Positions 1 to 6,709 of a stretch of DNA of 42,683 nucleotides are shown here, piece by piece. The position numbers and the translations under genes are program-made. The notes below the pieces were generated by a model. The model saw only the letters and a list, made by a program, of their open reading frames with translations, did not search any database and had not been told where the DNA came from. The stretch comes from Candidatus Mediterraneibacter merdigallinarum (GTDB lineage Bacteria > Bacillota > Clostridia > Lachnospirales > Lachnospiraceae): positions 1-42,683 of the forward strand of contig DWZZ01000128.1 of assembly GCA_019117305.1 (NCBI GenBank). Reading direction: 5' to 3'. The first letter of the stretch is position 1, and each line of letters starts with the position of its first letter.

Positions 1-40
1 CAGGCCTGTCATCAGAGTTTCAGAAATAAGGAGATTACAG

Positions 41-1675
41 ATGATTAGTGCAAATAATGTAACACTGCGCGTAGGAAAAAAAGCGCTTTTTGAAGATGTC
101 AATATCAAGTTTACTGAAGGAAACTGCTATGGGCTGATCGGGGCCAACGGCGCCGGGAAGTCAACCTTTCTCAAGATTTTGTCCGGCCAGCTTGAACCTA
201 CGAAAGGAGAAGTGGCCATTACACCGGGCGAACGTCTCTCCTTCCTGCAGCAGGATCAGTATAAGTATGATGAATATCTTGTCCTTGACACGGTAATTAT
301 GGGAAACGCCCGTCTCTATGAGATTATGAAAGAAAAAGAAGTGATATATGCCAAAGAAGACTTTACCGACGAAGACGGTATACGGGCAAGTGAACTGGAA
401 GCAGAATTCGCCACCATGAACGGCTGGGAGGCCGAATCAGACGCCGCTTCTCTTTTAAACGGCCTGGGCATTGAAACAGAGCTTCACGGAAAGTATGTAA
501 AAGACCTGACCGGACCGGAAAAAGTCAAAGTACTTCTGGCCCAGGCTCTTTTCGGCAATCCGGATATTCTGCTCCTGGACGAGCCCACCAATCACCTGGA
601 TCTGGACGCCATCGCATGGCTGGAAGAGTTTCTCATCAACTTTGAAAATACGGTTATTGTTGTATCTCATGACCGTTATTTTCTCAACAAAGTCTGCACG
701 CAGATTGCGGACATTGACTATGGAAAAATTCAGCTTTATGCCGGAAATTATGATTTCTGGTATGAGTCCAGCCAGCTTCTGATCCGTCAGATGAAGGAGG
801 CAAATAAGAAAAAGGAAGAAAAGATTAAAGAGCTGCAGGAATTTATCTCCCGTTTCAGCGCCAACGCATCCAAATCCAAGCAGGCTACATCAAGGAAACG
901 CGCCCTGGAAAAGATTCAGCTGGAGGAAATCAAGCCTTCCAGCAGAAAGTATCCCTATATTGACTTTCGTCCGAACCGGGAAATTGGAAATGAAGTGCTG
1001 ACTGTAGAGGGAATTTCCAAAACAATTGACGGAGAAAAAATCCTGGATAATATCAGCTTTACTCTGGGGCATGATGATAAAGTTGCCTTTGTCGGCGGAA
1101 ATGAACTTGCAAAGACAACACTTTTCAAAATCCTGATCGGTGAGATGGAGCCGGATGAAGGCACTTACAAATGGGGTGTTACTACCTCTCAGGCCTACTT
1201 CCCGAAAGATTTCGGCGGAGAATTTGATAGCGACTACAATATTACAGAATGGCTTACTCAGTACTCTGAAGAAAAGGACGTTACTTATGTGCGCGGTTTC
1301 CTTGGAAGAATGCTCTTCTCCGGAGAAGACGGCGTAAAAAAACTGAAAGTTCTCTCCGGAGGTGAAAAAGTCCGCTGCCTGCTGTCCAAGATGATGATAT
1401 CCGGCGCTAATGTACTGATTCTGGACGAGCCCACCAACCATCTGGATATGGAAGCAATTACTGCACTGAATAACGGAATGATCAAATTCCCGGGCGTAAT
1501 TCTGTTCAGTTCCAGAGATCATCAGATCGTTCAGACAACTGCCAACCGCATTATGGAAATTGTTCCAGGAGGACAGCTGATCGACAAAATCACCACATAT
1601 GATGAATATCTGGAAAATGACGAGATGGCCAGAAAACGCCAGACTTATTCTGTACAGACGGAAGAAAATGACTAA
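41..1675 (+). CDS. ABC-F family ATPase (YbiT/YkpA-like)
   Basis: A 544-residue soluble protein with two ABC ATPase domains and no membrane segments, as in ABC-F proteins that act on ribosomes. Domain 1 has Walker A GANGAGKS (about residues 34-41), Walker B LLLDEP (177-182) and switch SHDR (209-212), but its signature is LTGPEK (156-161) instead of LSGGQ/E. A charged linker (about 250-300) joins domain 2, whose signature LSGGEK (438-443) and Walker B (459-464) are good while Walker A reads GGNELAKTT (352-360) and the switch is SRDH. Because ABC dimers pair Walker A of one half with the signature of the other, one ATP site is canonical and one degenerate. The pattern and length fit the YbiT/YkpA subgroup rather than antibiotic-resistance ABC-Fs. 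The start is set by AAGGAG at 28-33. It is the only gene on this strand in the first 6 kb. Confidence 0.93.
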   Translation: MISANNVTLRVGKKALFEDVNIKFTEGNCYGLIGANGAGKSTFLKILSGQLEPTKGEVAITPGERLSFLQQDQYKYDEYLVLDTVIMGNARLYEIMKEKEVIYAKEDFTDEDGIRASELEAEFATMNGWEAESDAASLLNGLGIETELHGKYVKDLTGPEKVKVLLAQALFGNPDILLLDEPTNHLDLDAIAWLEEFLINFENTVIVVSHDRYFLNKVCTQIADIDYGKIQLYAGNYDFWYESSQLLIRQMKEANKKKEEKIKELQEFISRFSANASKSKQATSRKRALEKIQLEEIKPSSRKYPYIDFRPNREIGNEVLTVEGISKTIDGEKILDNISFTLGHDDKVAFVGGNELAKTTLFKILIGEMEPDEGTYKWGVTTSQAYFPKDFGGEFDSDYNITEWLTQYSEEKDVTYVRGFLGRMLFSGEDGVKKLKVLSGGEKVRCLLSKMMISGANVLILDEPTNHLDMEAITALNNGMIKFPGVILFSSRDHQIVQTTANRIMEIVPGGQLIDKITTYDEYLENDEMARKRQTYSVQTEEND

Positions 1676-1683
1676 AGCAAAAC

Positions 1684-1717
1684 GGGATGAACCGCAGCGG
1701 TTCATCCTGTTTTTTGT
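1684..1717 (+). terminator. Rho-independent terminator after the ABC-F gene
   Basis: An inverted repeat of about 12 bp (GGGATGAACCGC paired with GCGGTTCATCCT, one G-T pair) is followed by a run of T. It lies between two convergent genes and may also stop transcription of the histidine phosphatase operon, although the T run on that side is weaker. Confidence 0.85.
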
Positions 1718-2362
1718 TTAACATGCTTTCCATGGCTTTACTTTTTCTTTATAGTAGATAACGCCTTCTTTTTTAATAACCGGCGTTCCTTCTGCAACCT
1801 CTACAATTGTAACAGCACAGTTCGGAGGCACTTCATCCCGCCAGAATCCGGCGACAGAAAGGTTGCCTTTGATTCTGTTGAGAAGCGCGGTCATTGCAGC
1901 ACCGTGAGTAGAGACAAGAATACTTTTGTCCTGAAGCTCTTCTTTTTTACACAGCCATGCCAGAAAATCGCCGGTTCTCTCATAAAGATGAGGAATCGAC
2001 TCTCCGTCTGAAGGCGGGATATAATTCTCTGTATCTGTGAAAAAACGGTTGAAATCCGCACTCTTCGGATCCTTATTGTCTCCTCCGCAGTACATGCCTT
2101 CATAATTTCCGAAAGAGAACTCTTCAATCCGACTGTCCTCGATAAGAGGAATATTTCTTCCGGCAAGTATAATTTCAGCTGTTTCTTTTGCTCTTGAAAG
2201 AGGGCTTGTATATGCCAGATCGATTTTCAGGTTTTTCATTCCCTCCGCAGTCTCACGGGCCAGATGCCGGCCATAGTTATTAAGTGGAATATCTGTATGT
2301 CCCTGAACCTTATGTGCCCGGTTCCAGTCCGTCTCTCCATGCCGTACAACGTACAATATCAT
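1718..2362 (-). CDS. Histidine phosphatase family protein (phosphoglycerate-mutase-like)
   Basis: A 214-residue cytosolic enzyme of the histidine phosphatase superfamily. The N-terminal RHGETDWN (residues 8-15) carries the phospho-accepting His, and the second catalytic His lies in VSTHGAAM near residue 155. SPLSRAKETAEII is the usual substrate-side motif. The size fits GpmB/CobC-type phosphatases, but the substrate cannot be read from the sequence. It is the last gene of the run that starts at the sugar-binding lipoprotein, 15 bases downstream of luxS, so it is probably cotranscribed with it. Alternatives are a cofactor-dependent phosphoglycerate mutase or an alpha-ribazole phosphatase; no cobalamin genes are nearby. 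Confidence 0.88.
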   Translation of the reverse strand: MILYVVRHGETDWNRAHKVQGHTDIPLNNYGRHLARETAEGMKNLKIDLAYTSPLSRAKETAEIILAGRNIPLIEDSRIEEFSFGNYEGMYCGGDNKDPKSADFNRFFTDTENYIPPSDGESIPHLYERTGDFLAWLCKKEELQDKSILVSTHGAAMTALLNRIKGNLSVAGFWRDEVPPNCAVTIVEVAEGTPVIKKEGVIYYKEKVKPWKAC

Positions 2363-2377
2363 AAGTATTTTCTCCTT

Positions 2378-2857
2378 CTATTCCGGATAATTCAGCTGGA
2401 AATCCTGTATATTTTCAAGTACATCCGTCAGATATTTCTTCGCCAGATACCCGGCCATCGGAAGATTCATATCCAGATAATTGCCACAATCCTTTGCGCA
2501 TGCTCCCGGCACATCCCCCTCAAAAGAAGCGATAAAAGAAAACATTTCCCGCATCAGCGGCACAATATCAGCTGAAGTATAGTCTCCCGCAAGCAGCAGA
2601 TAAAATCCGGTCCGGCATCCCATTGGTCCGAAATAAATAACCCGCTCCTTATATTCTTCATGATTTCTCAGAAATGTAGCTCCCAGATGTTCAATCGTAT
2701 GCACCTCTGCCGTATTCATAACCGGTTCATCATTTGGACTGGTCATACGGATATCAAAGGTTGTAATTACCGCATCTTTTACTTTATCCTTTCTGGATAC
2801 ATAAATCCCCGGCACAAGCCGGATGTGATCTACTGTAAAACTTGCTATTTTATTCAT
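2378..2857 (-). CDS. luxS: S-ribosylhomocysteine lyase LuxS
   Basis: LuxS cleaves S-ribosylhomocysteine to homocysteine and 4,5-dihydroxy-2,3-pentanedione, the precursor of autoinducer-2, within the activated methyl cycle. The 159 residues cover the usual full length. The metal-binding HTIEHLGATFLR motif (near residues 53-64) supplies two His ligands, the third ligand is Cys in GACAKDCGNYLDM near residue 125, and the FGPMGCRTGFYLL segment carries the catalytic Cys. The ATG overlaps the stop of the upstream DUF5662 gene by four bases (ATGA), a sign of translational coupling. No Pfs nucleosidase or methyl-cycle gene is next to it; the neighbours are a sugar-binding lipoprotein and a GH13-like protein. 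Confidence 0.97.
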   Translation of the reverse strand: MNKIASFTVDHIRLVPGIYVSRKDKVKDAVITTFDIRMTSPNDEPVMNTAEVHTIEHLGATFLRNHEEYKERVIYFGPMGCRTGFYLLLAGDYTSADIVPLMREMFSFIASFEGDVPGACAKDCGNYLDMNLPMAGYLAKKYLTDVLENIQDFQLNYPE

Positions 2858-3393
2858 TTCTTCAATACTTCCTTTCTAATATACCGGAAAGTCTGTTCCT
2901 CCCCTTCCTCTGCCAGCATGATAAGCAGTTTTTCCAGGAGTTCCTTTGTTGCTTTATGCATCAGTTCTCCCGCTTTCCCGTGAAGATAATACTCCAGGGG
3001 TGATCTGTCTGTATAACTGGCGCCTTTGTATACCCTGCTGGCGGCAATCCGATCCATAAACATCTCAACAACATACCGGACCGGCATCCTCATTCCTGCC
3101 AGAATTCCGCTGCCGTCCAGGCTGTAGTCAATCCAGTACTCATAATGATGCTTATTTCTTCCCTTATGATGCAGCCAGGCGGTGGAACATCCTTTATCTT
3201 CCCGCTCTGCATTGTTCGGGCTCCGGTTGCCCTGATAATATCTGCAGCCTATCCGGAATTCTGTCCAGCTGTATTTGGAAAGATCATGCAGCAGCCCCTG
3301 CCGGTACAGCCCCACCCGGAAGCAATATTTCATTACAAGGAATTTATGCTTTGTGATCGTGCAGAAGTGTCCCGCTGCCTTCATCATTGTCAT
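2854..3393 (-). CDS. DUF5662 family protein
   Basis: A protein of 179 residues that I recognise as DUF5662, a family without a known function. Conserved-looking stretches are GLLHDLSKYSWTEF (near 33-46), rich in His and Asp, and LHHKGRNKHHYEYW (near 74-87), which together could bind a metal. No signal peptide or membrane segment is visible. The gene overlaps the 3' end of the GH13-like gene by 50 bases in another frame and overlaps luxS by four. The family-like region GHFCTITKHKFLVMKYC begins near residue 8, so the overlapping start appears real; ATG codons at residues 1, 3 and 4 are all possible. The tight coupling suggests coexpression with luxS, but no function can be inferred from that alone. 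Confidence 0.85.
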   Translation of the reverse strand: MTMMKAAGHFCTITKHKFLVMKYCFRVGLYRQGLLHDLSKYSWTEFRIGCRYYQGNRSPNNAEREDKGCSTAWLHHKGRNKHHYEYWIDYSLDGSGILAGMRMPVRYVVEMFMDRIAASRVYKGASYTDRSPLEYYLHGKAGELMHKATKELLEKLLIMLAEEGEEQTFRYIRKEVLKK

Positions 3394-5221
3394 CCCTGCC
3401 TTTTAGCGCCGGCGCCGCCGGAGATTTCTTCTCTGCAGATACAGCTTTGTCCTTTTCTGCCGGCGCCGCTGCTGTTTTCTTCTTTTCTGCCGGTTTTCGG
3501 TCTTTCAAAGTTTCCTCTGTCTTTCTTGTAACAAACAGTGCAATACTTCTTTCTTTCAGTTCTATATTTTTCTGATCCTCGACAAATTCCGGGGTTTCCA
3601 GAACCCCTCTGCATGTATCGGCGGCCAGATACCATTTCTTTCCTTTTCCCGGAGACGGAAGTGCATACGTATGAGAAATCCAGTGCATATTGTACGCCGC
3701 GAAACAGTCCTCATCTCCGGAGATCAGGCCGCAGTACAGCACACCGAGCTGACGGCTGGACACTTCGGCCTTTACCTGCCAGGCGCTTTCTCCGTGATAG
3801 GATACATCAGGCATGCCGCAGGCAGTTCTGTCCAGACCGTTTAATTCTTCTTTTCTGTGCAGACAGGGGTGCGCCTTGCGGAATGCGATCAGCTTTTTCA
3901 CATATCGGAACAAAGAATCATCACTTTTGAGCCTGTTCCAGTTTACCCAGCCCACTTCATTGTCCTGACAGTATACATTGTTATTTCCCTTCTGGCTGTT
4001 ATAAAACTCATCTCCCGCCAGGATACAGGGTGTACCCTGAGCTGTCAGCAAAAGCAGAAAAGCATTTCTGACCTGGTTTCTGCGCAGCTCCATTACAGCT
4101 TTCTTTCTGCTTGGGCCTTCAGCTCCGCAGTTCCAGCTGTAATTATAATCCGGGCCGTCTGTATTATTTTCTCCGTTTTCGTCATTATGCTTGCTGTCAT
4201 AAGATACAAGATCCCAGAGCGTAAATCCGGTATGTGTCGTGATATAATTGCATGCGTCATCATATGCAGAATTATGCCGCAACGCCCATATCACATCATT
4301 TATCATATTTTCGTCCCCTTTCAGGAAACGACGCATTACATTCTGGAATCCTTCTTCTCTGCGCATCAGTTTGATGTCCTTCAGAAGAGGATCTTCTTTT
4401 AACAGTTCCCAGGAAACTGTATAAGGATTTACAATAAAGCCGTCCACATGATATTCCAGCATATAAAATCTCAGACATTCCAGAACGGTCTGATTTGGAA
4501 TTCCCTGCGTGAAAGGCATTTCGAGAACCACTTCCATTCCTTCTCTGTGGCAGGCTTTTATCATATCCTTCAGTTCATTTACCGCACTTTTTCCTGCGGC
4601 ATAGGATTCCTTTGGCGCAAAATAATATGCCGGTCCATATCCCCAGTAATTGATCTTTCTCCCCGTACATTCGTCAAATTCATAGACCGGCATACACTGA
4701 ATCTGGTTAATCCCCAGTTCTTTCAGATATGGGAGTTTTTCGATTACACCTCTGTAAGTTCCTTTATAAGGCACCTTCGAGGAGCTGTGTTTTGTAAATC
4801 CTCTTACATGAAAAGTATAAGCTATAACCTGATGCCAAGGAATATGAAGTCTTTTATCACCTTCCCAGTCATACTCACGTGATATCAGTTTCCCCCGCAC
4901 CTGATGGTTCTGCACATCCCTGCTGCGGCCGAAAACTTCCCGCCCGGCCAGCTCTTTCACATAAGGGTCCACGCAGATCCTGTCCGCTATTCTGAAATTA
5001 TATTCATACTTTGATGCATGCATATCCTCAACGGCAAGGAACCTGACCTCACCGATTCCTTCCTCCTCTGGCATGTCAAAACTGTATTCCGGTGATTCTT
5101 CACCTGCTTTATACAGTAAAAGCTCACAGCTTTTTCCTGCAGGCACCTGCACAGCAAAATTCACCTTATTGTTTTCTACAGCCGTCCCGAAAGGCTGAGG
5201 ACTTCCTTTGATTTTTTTCAT
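3344..5221 (-). CDS. GlgX/isoamylase-like GH13 protein lacking catalytic residues
   Basis: A 625-residue relative of glycogen debranching enzymes: an N-terminal CBM48-like beta domain (about 5-110), a GH13 barrel (about 130-450) and a C-terminal beta domain (about 475-565). Homology is clear from WGYGPAYYFAPKESYA (193-208), FTLWDLVSYDSKHNDENGE (333-351), NYSWNCGAEG and GNNNVYCQDNEVGWVNW. In active GlgX the nucleophile lies in FRFDLA, the acid/base in IAEPWD and the third acid in AHDGFT. Here these read FIVNPY (N265), LMRREE (R288 aligned with the Glu) and THTGFT (T331), and the first conserved region reads EVVLEMPF. I therefore predict no debranching activity, perhaps glucan binding or regulation. 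Residues 568-610 form a Lys/Ala/Pro-rich tail. There is no signal peptide. It sits 13 bases after the sugar-binding lipoprotein gene. Confidence 0.85.
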   Translation of the reverse strand: MKKIKGSPQPFGTAVENNKVNFAVQVPAGKSCELLLYKAGEESPEYSFDMPEEEGIGEVRFLAVEDMHASKYEYNFRIADRICVDPYVKELAGREVFGRSRDVQNHQVRGKLISREYDWEGDKRLHIPWHQVIAYTFHVRGFTKHSSSKVPYKGTYRGVIEKLPYLKELGINQIQCMPVYEFDECTGRKINYWGYGPAYYFAPKESYAAGKSAVNELKDMIKACHREGMEVVLEMPFTQGIPNQTVLECLRFYMLEYHVDGFIVNPYTVSWELLKEDPLLKDIKLMRREEGFQNVMRRFLKGDENMINDVIWALRHNSAYDDACNYITTHTGFTLWDLVSYDSKHNDENGENNTDGPDYNYSWNCGAEGPSRKKAVMELRRNQVRNAFLLLLTAQGTPCILAGDEFYNSQKGNNNVYCQDNEVGWVNWNRLKSDDSLFRYVKKLIAFRKAHPCLHRKEELNGLDRTACGMPDVSYHGESAWQVKAEVSSRQLGVLYCGLISGDEDCFAAYNMHWISHTYALPSPGKGKKWYLAADTCRGVLETPEFVEDQKNIELKERSIALFVTRKTEETLKDRKPAEKKKTAAAPAEKDKAVSAEKKSPAAPALKGRDDNDEGSGTLLHDHKA

Positions 5222-5234
5222 ATTTTATTCCTTT

Positions 5235-6224
5235 CTACTGCCAGCCATCCGTTCCATACATATCGACATTTTCTCTGTTAATAAAAAACGTCTCCGCATA
5301 AATCTCTTTTTCGTATCTGTCCCTGTTCAGTATGGCTACAGCTGTCTTCGCGGCAGTCTTCCCCATTGTAATCGGGGACTGGGCTCCGATTCCTGTCATA
5401 GGACTGTCCGGATCCAGAAGCGCGCTCTTCGTATCCGGAGAGCCGTCCACACTGTATACAAGAATATCCTGTTTCTTTGTCTGTTTCAGCAATTCAAGCA
5501 CCTGAATAGCCATCACGTCATTGCCGCACATAATGGCATCAATTTCCTCTCCGTCAAGGAGCGTACGCAACACAGCTCCGATTTGCTCACTGCCTGCATC
5601 AATCCGCCGCACAACCTCAAATCCCCCGTTTAAGATAGCTTCCTCAAAACCTGTGATACGCTCATTGATGGAATTAATGCCGGAGCTTTCCACTATAACA
5701 ATTCTTCCCCCTTCCGGCATGCGTGAAACAAGATCTTCTCCGCAGACATATCCTGCATTCCGGTTATCTGAACCTACAAAAGCCTTTACAAGACCGGTTT
5801 CCTTGACCTCTGTGTCGAGATTAACCACTGGAATTCCCACCTCATTAAGGGCCTCAAGAGCCGGTGTTATTTTTTCCCAGTCTGCCGGACATAAAAAGAC
5901 ACATTCCACTTCCTGTTCAATCAGTTCATCTATCTGCTGAATCTGAGTATCCACATCCGCTTCTGCATCCCGTACGATAAGACGGATCCCCTCTTCTTCC
6001 AGAGAAGACTGAACCGCTTCTCTTAAAACCGTATAAAATGGATTGGACAGATCGCTGCAGCTGAATCCAAACGCATGTTCTGTCGCCTCTGCATCATCCT
6101 CTGTATTATCCTGGCCGTCTACCACTGCATTGTCCTCCGGTGAGCCCACATTCTGTTTGCAGCCTGACAACAGAGCAGCAGCCAGAACAACCATCAGAAA
6201 AACCGCAGTAATTCTCTTTTTCAT
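5235..6224 (-). CDS. RbsB-like sugar-binding lipoprotein (orphan substrate-binding protein)
   Basis: A 329-residue lipoprotein with a Lys-Arg start, a hydrophobic segment and a lipobox ending in LLSGC (Cys22), followed by an acidic linker and a periplasmic-binding fold of the ribose/galactose class. The pocket resembles E. coli RbsB: SNPFY at the start of the mature domain, Arg in NERITGF, Asn in CGNDVMA, Asp in SVDGSP and Gln in GAQSP are kept, while the RbsB LDR motif is LDT. It should bind a small sugar-like ligand at the outer face of the membrane. No permease or ATPase gene is adjacent, so it may feed a distant transporter or act as a sensor. It is the first gene of the operon that contains luxS; AI-2 is known to bind LsrB and some RbsB proteins, so AI-2 is a possible ligand, which is inference. 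Confidence 0.9.
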   Translation of the reverse strand: MKKRITAVFLMVVLAAALLSGCKQNVGSPEDNAVVDGQDNTEDDAEATEHAFGFSCSDLSNPFYTVLREAVQSSLEEEGIRLIVRDAEADVDTQIQQIDELIEQEVECVFLCPADWEKITPALEALNEVGIPVVNLDTEVKETGLVKAFVGSDNRNAGYVCGEDLVSRMPEGGRIVIVESSGINSINERITGFEEAILNGGFEVVRRIDAGSEQIGAVLRTLLDGEEIDAIMCGNDVMAIQVLELLKQTKKQDILVYSVDGSPDTKSALLDPDSPMTGIGAQSPITMGKTAAKTAVAILNRDRYEKEIYAETFFINRENVDMYGTDGWQ

Positions 6225-6275
6225 TTGTCATTTACCTCTTCTGCTCAATTCATGGATATAATTATCCACTCTTTC

Positions 6276-6303
6276 ATTCTACCTTGTTTCAGGGGAATGT
6301 CAA
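6276..6303 (-). promoter_or_regulatory. Promoter of the lipoprotein-luxS operon
   Basis: On the minus strand TTGACA (6298-6303) and TAGAAT (6276-6281) are 16 bases apart, about 50 bases before the lipoprotein start. It is the only strong promoter seen ahead of the five genes down to the histidine phosphatase. Confidence 0.75.
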
Positions 6304-6358
6304 TAGAGAGTGCGTCTTGCTTTTTTCCTGTCTTTTTGATACCCTGTATACAGAATAA

Positions 6359-6387
6359 CATCTGCCCGGCCTGACAGGCGGCAGATG
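6359..6387 (+). promoter_or_regulatory. Stem-loop in the leader of the DUF1292 gene
   Basis: CATCTGCC pairs perfectly with GGCAGATG, with an inner GCCTG/CAGGC pair and almost no loop. It ends a few bases before the ribosome site (AAGGAG) of the DUF1292 gene and has no T run, so it is not a terminator. It could protect the transcript or tune translation; no known riboswitch was recognised. Confidence 0.5.
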
Positions 6388-6403
6388 CAGAAGGAGAAAG
6401 CAT

Positions 6404-6709
6404 ATGAATGAAAATGAAACACTCACCGTAACACTGACACTTGACAATGATGAGGAGCTGGAATGCGCCGTTCTCTCCATATTTGAGGCAGAAGGCCAGG
6501 AATACATCGCTCTTCTTCCGCTTAATGAAGACGGAAATAGTGATGACGGACAGGTATACCTGTACCGCTTTATTAACAACGGCGAAGATGAAGAACCTGA
6601 CCTTGAAAACATTGTAGATGACGCGGAGTTTGACCGCGTTTCTGAAGCCTTTAATGAATGGATGGAGGAGCAGGACTTCGGAGATATTGATTTAGACGAC
6701 ATCCAGTAA
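6404..6709 (+). CDS. DUF1292 domain protein
   Basis: A very acidic 101-residue protein matching the DUF1292 pattern: a beta-rich core TLTLDNDEELECAVLSIFE, then EYIALLPL and VYLYRF, followed by an Asp/Glu-rich helix. The family is common in Firmicutes and has no established function. The ribosome site AAGGAGAAAG lies just before the ATG. The gene stands alone on the plus strand between two minus-strand units, and its last 18 bases overlap the 3' end of the helicase gene in a convergent arrangement. No signal peptide or membrane segment is visible. Confidence 0.88.
   Translation: MNENETLTVTLTLDNDEELECAVLSIFEAEGQEYIALLPLNEDGNSDDGQVYLYRFINNGEDEEPDLENIVDDAEFDRVSEAFNEWMEEQDFGDIDLDDIQ

Noticed and set aside
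890-1705. A 271-codon open frame on the minus strand
   Set aside because: It lies opposite the second ABC domain of the ABC-F gene and shows no family features.
2854-3393. DUF5662 as a frameshifted continuation of the GH13-like gene
   Set aside because: The overlapping reading frame has its own start and family-like sequence from near its N-terminus, and the GH13-like protein already has its complete C-terminal domain.
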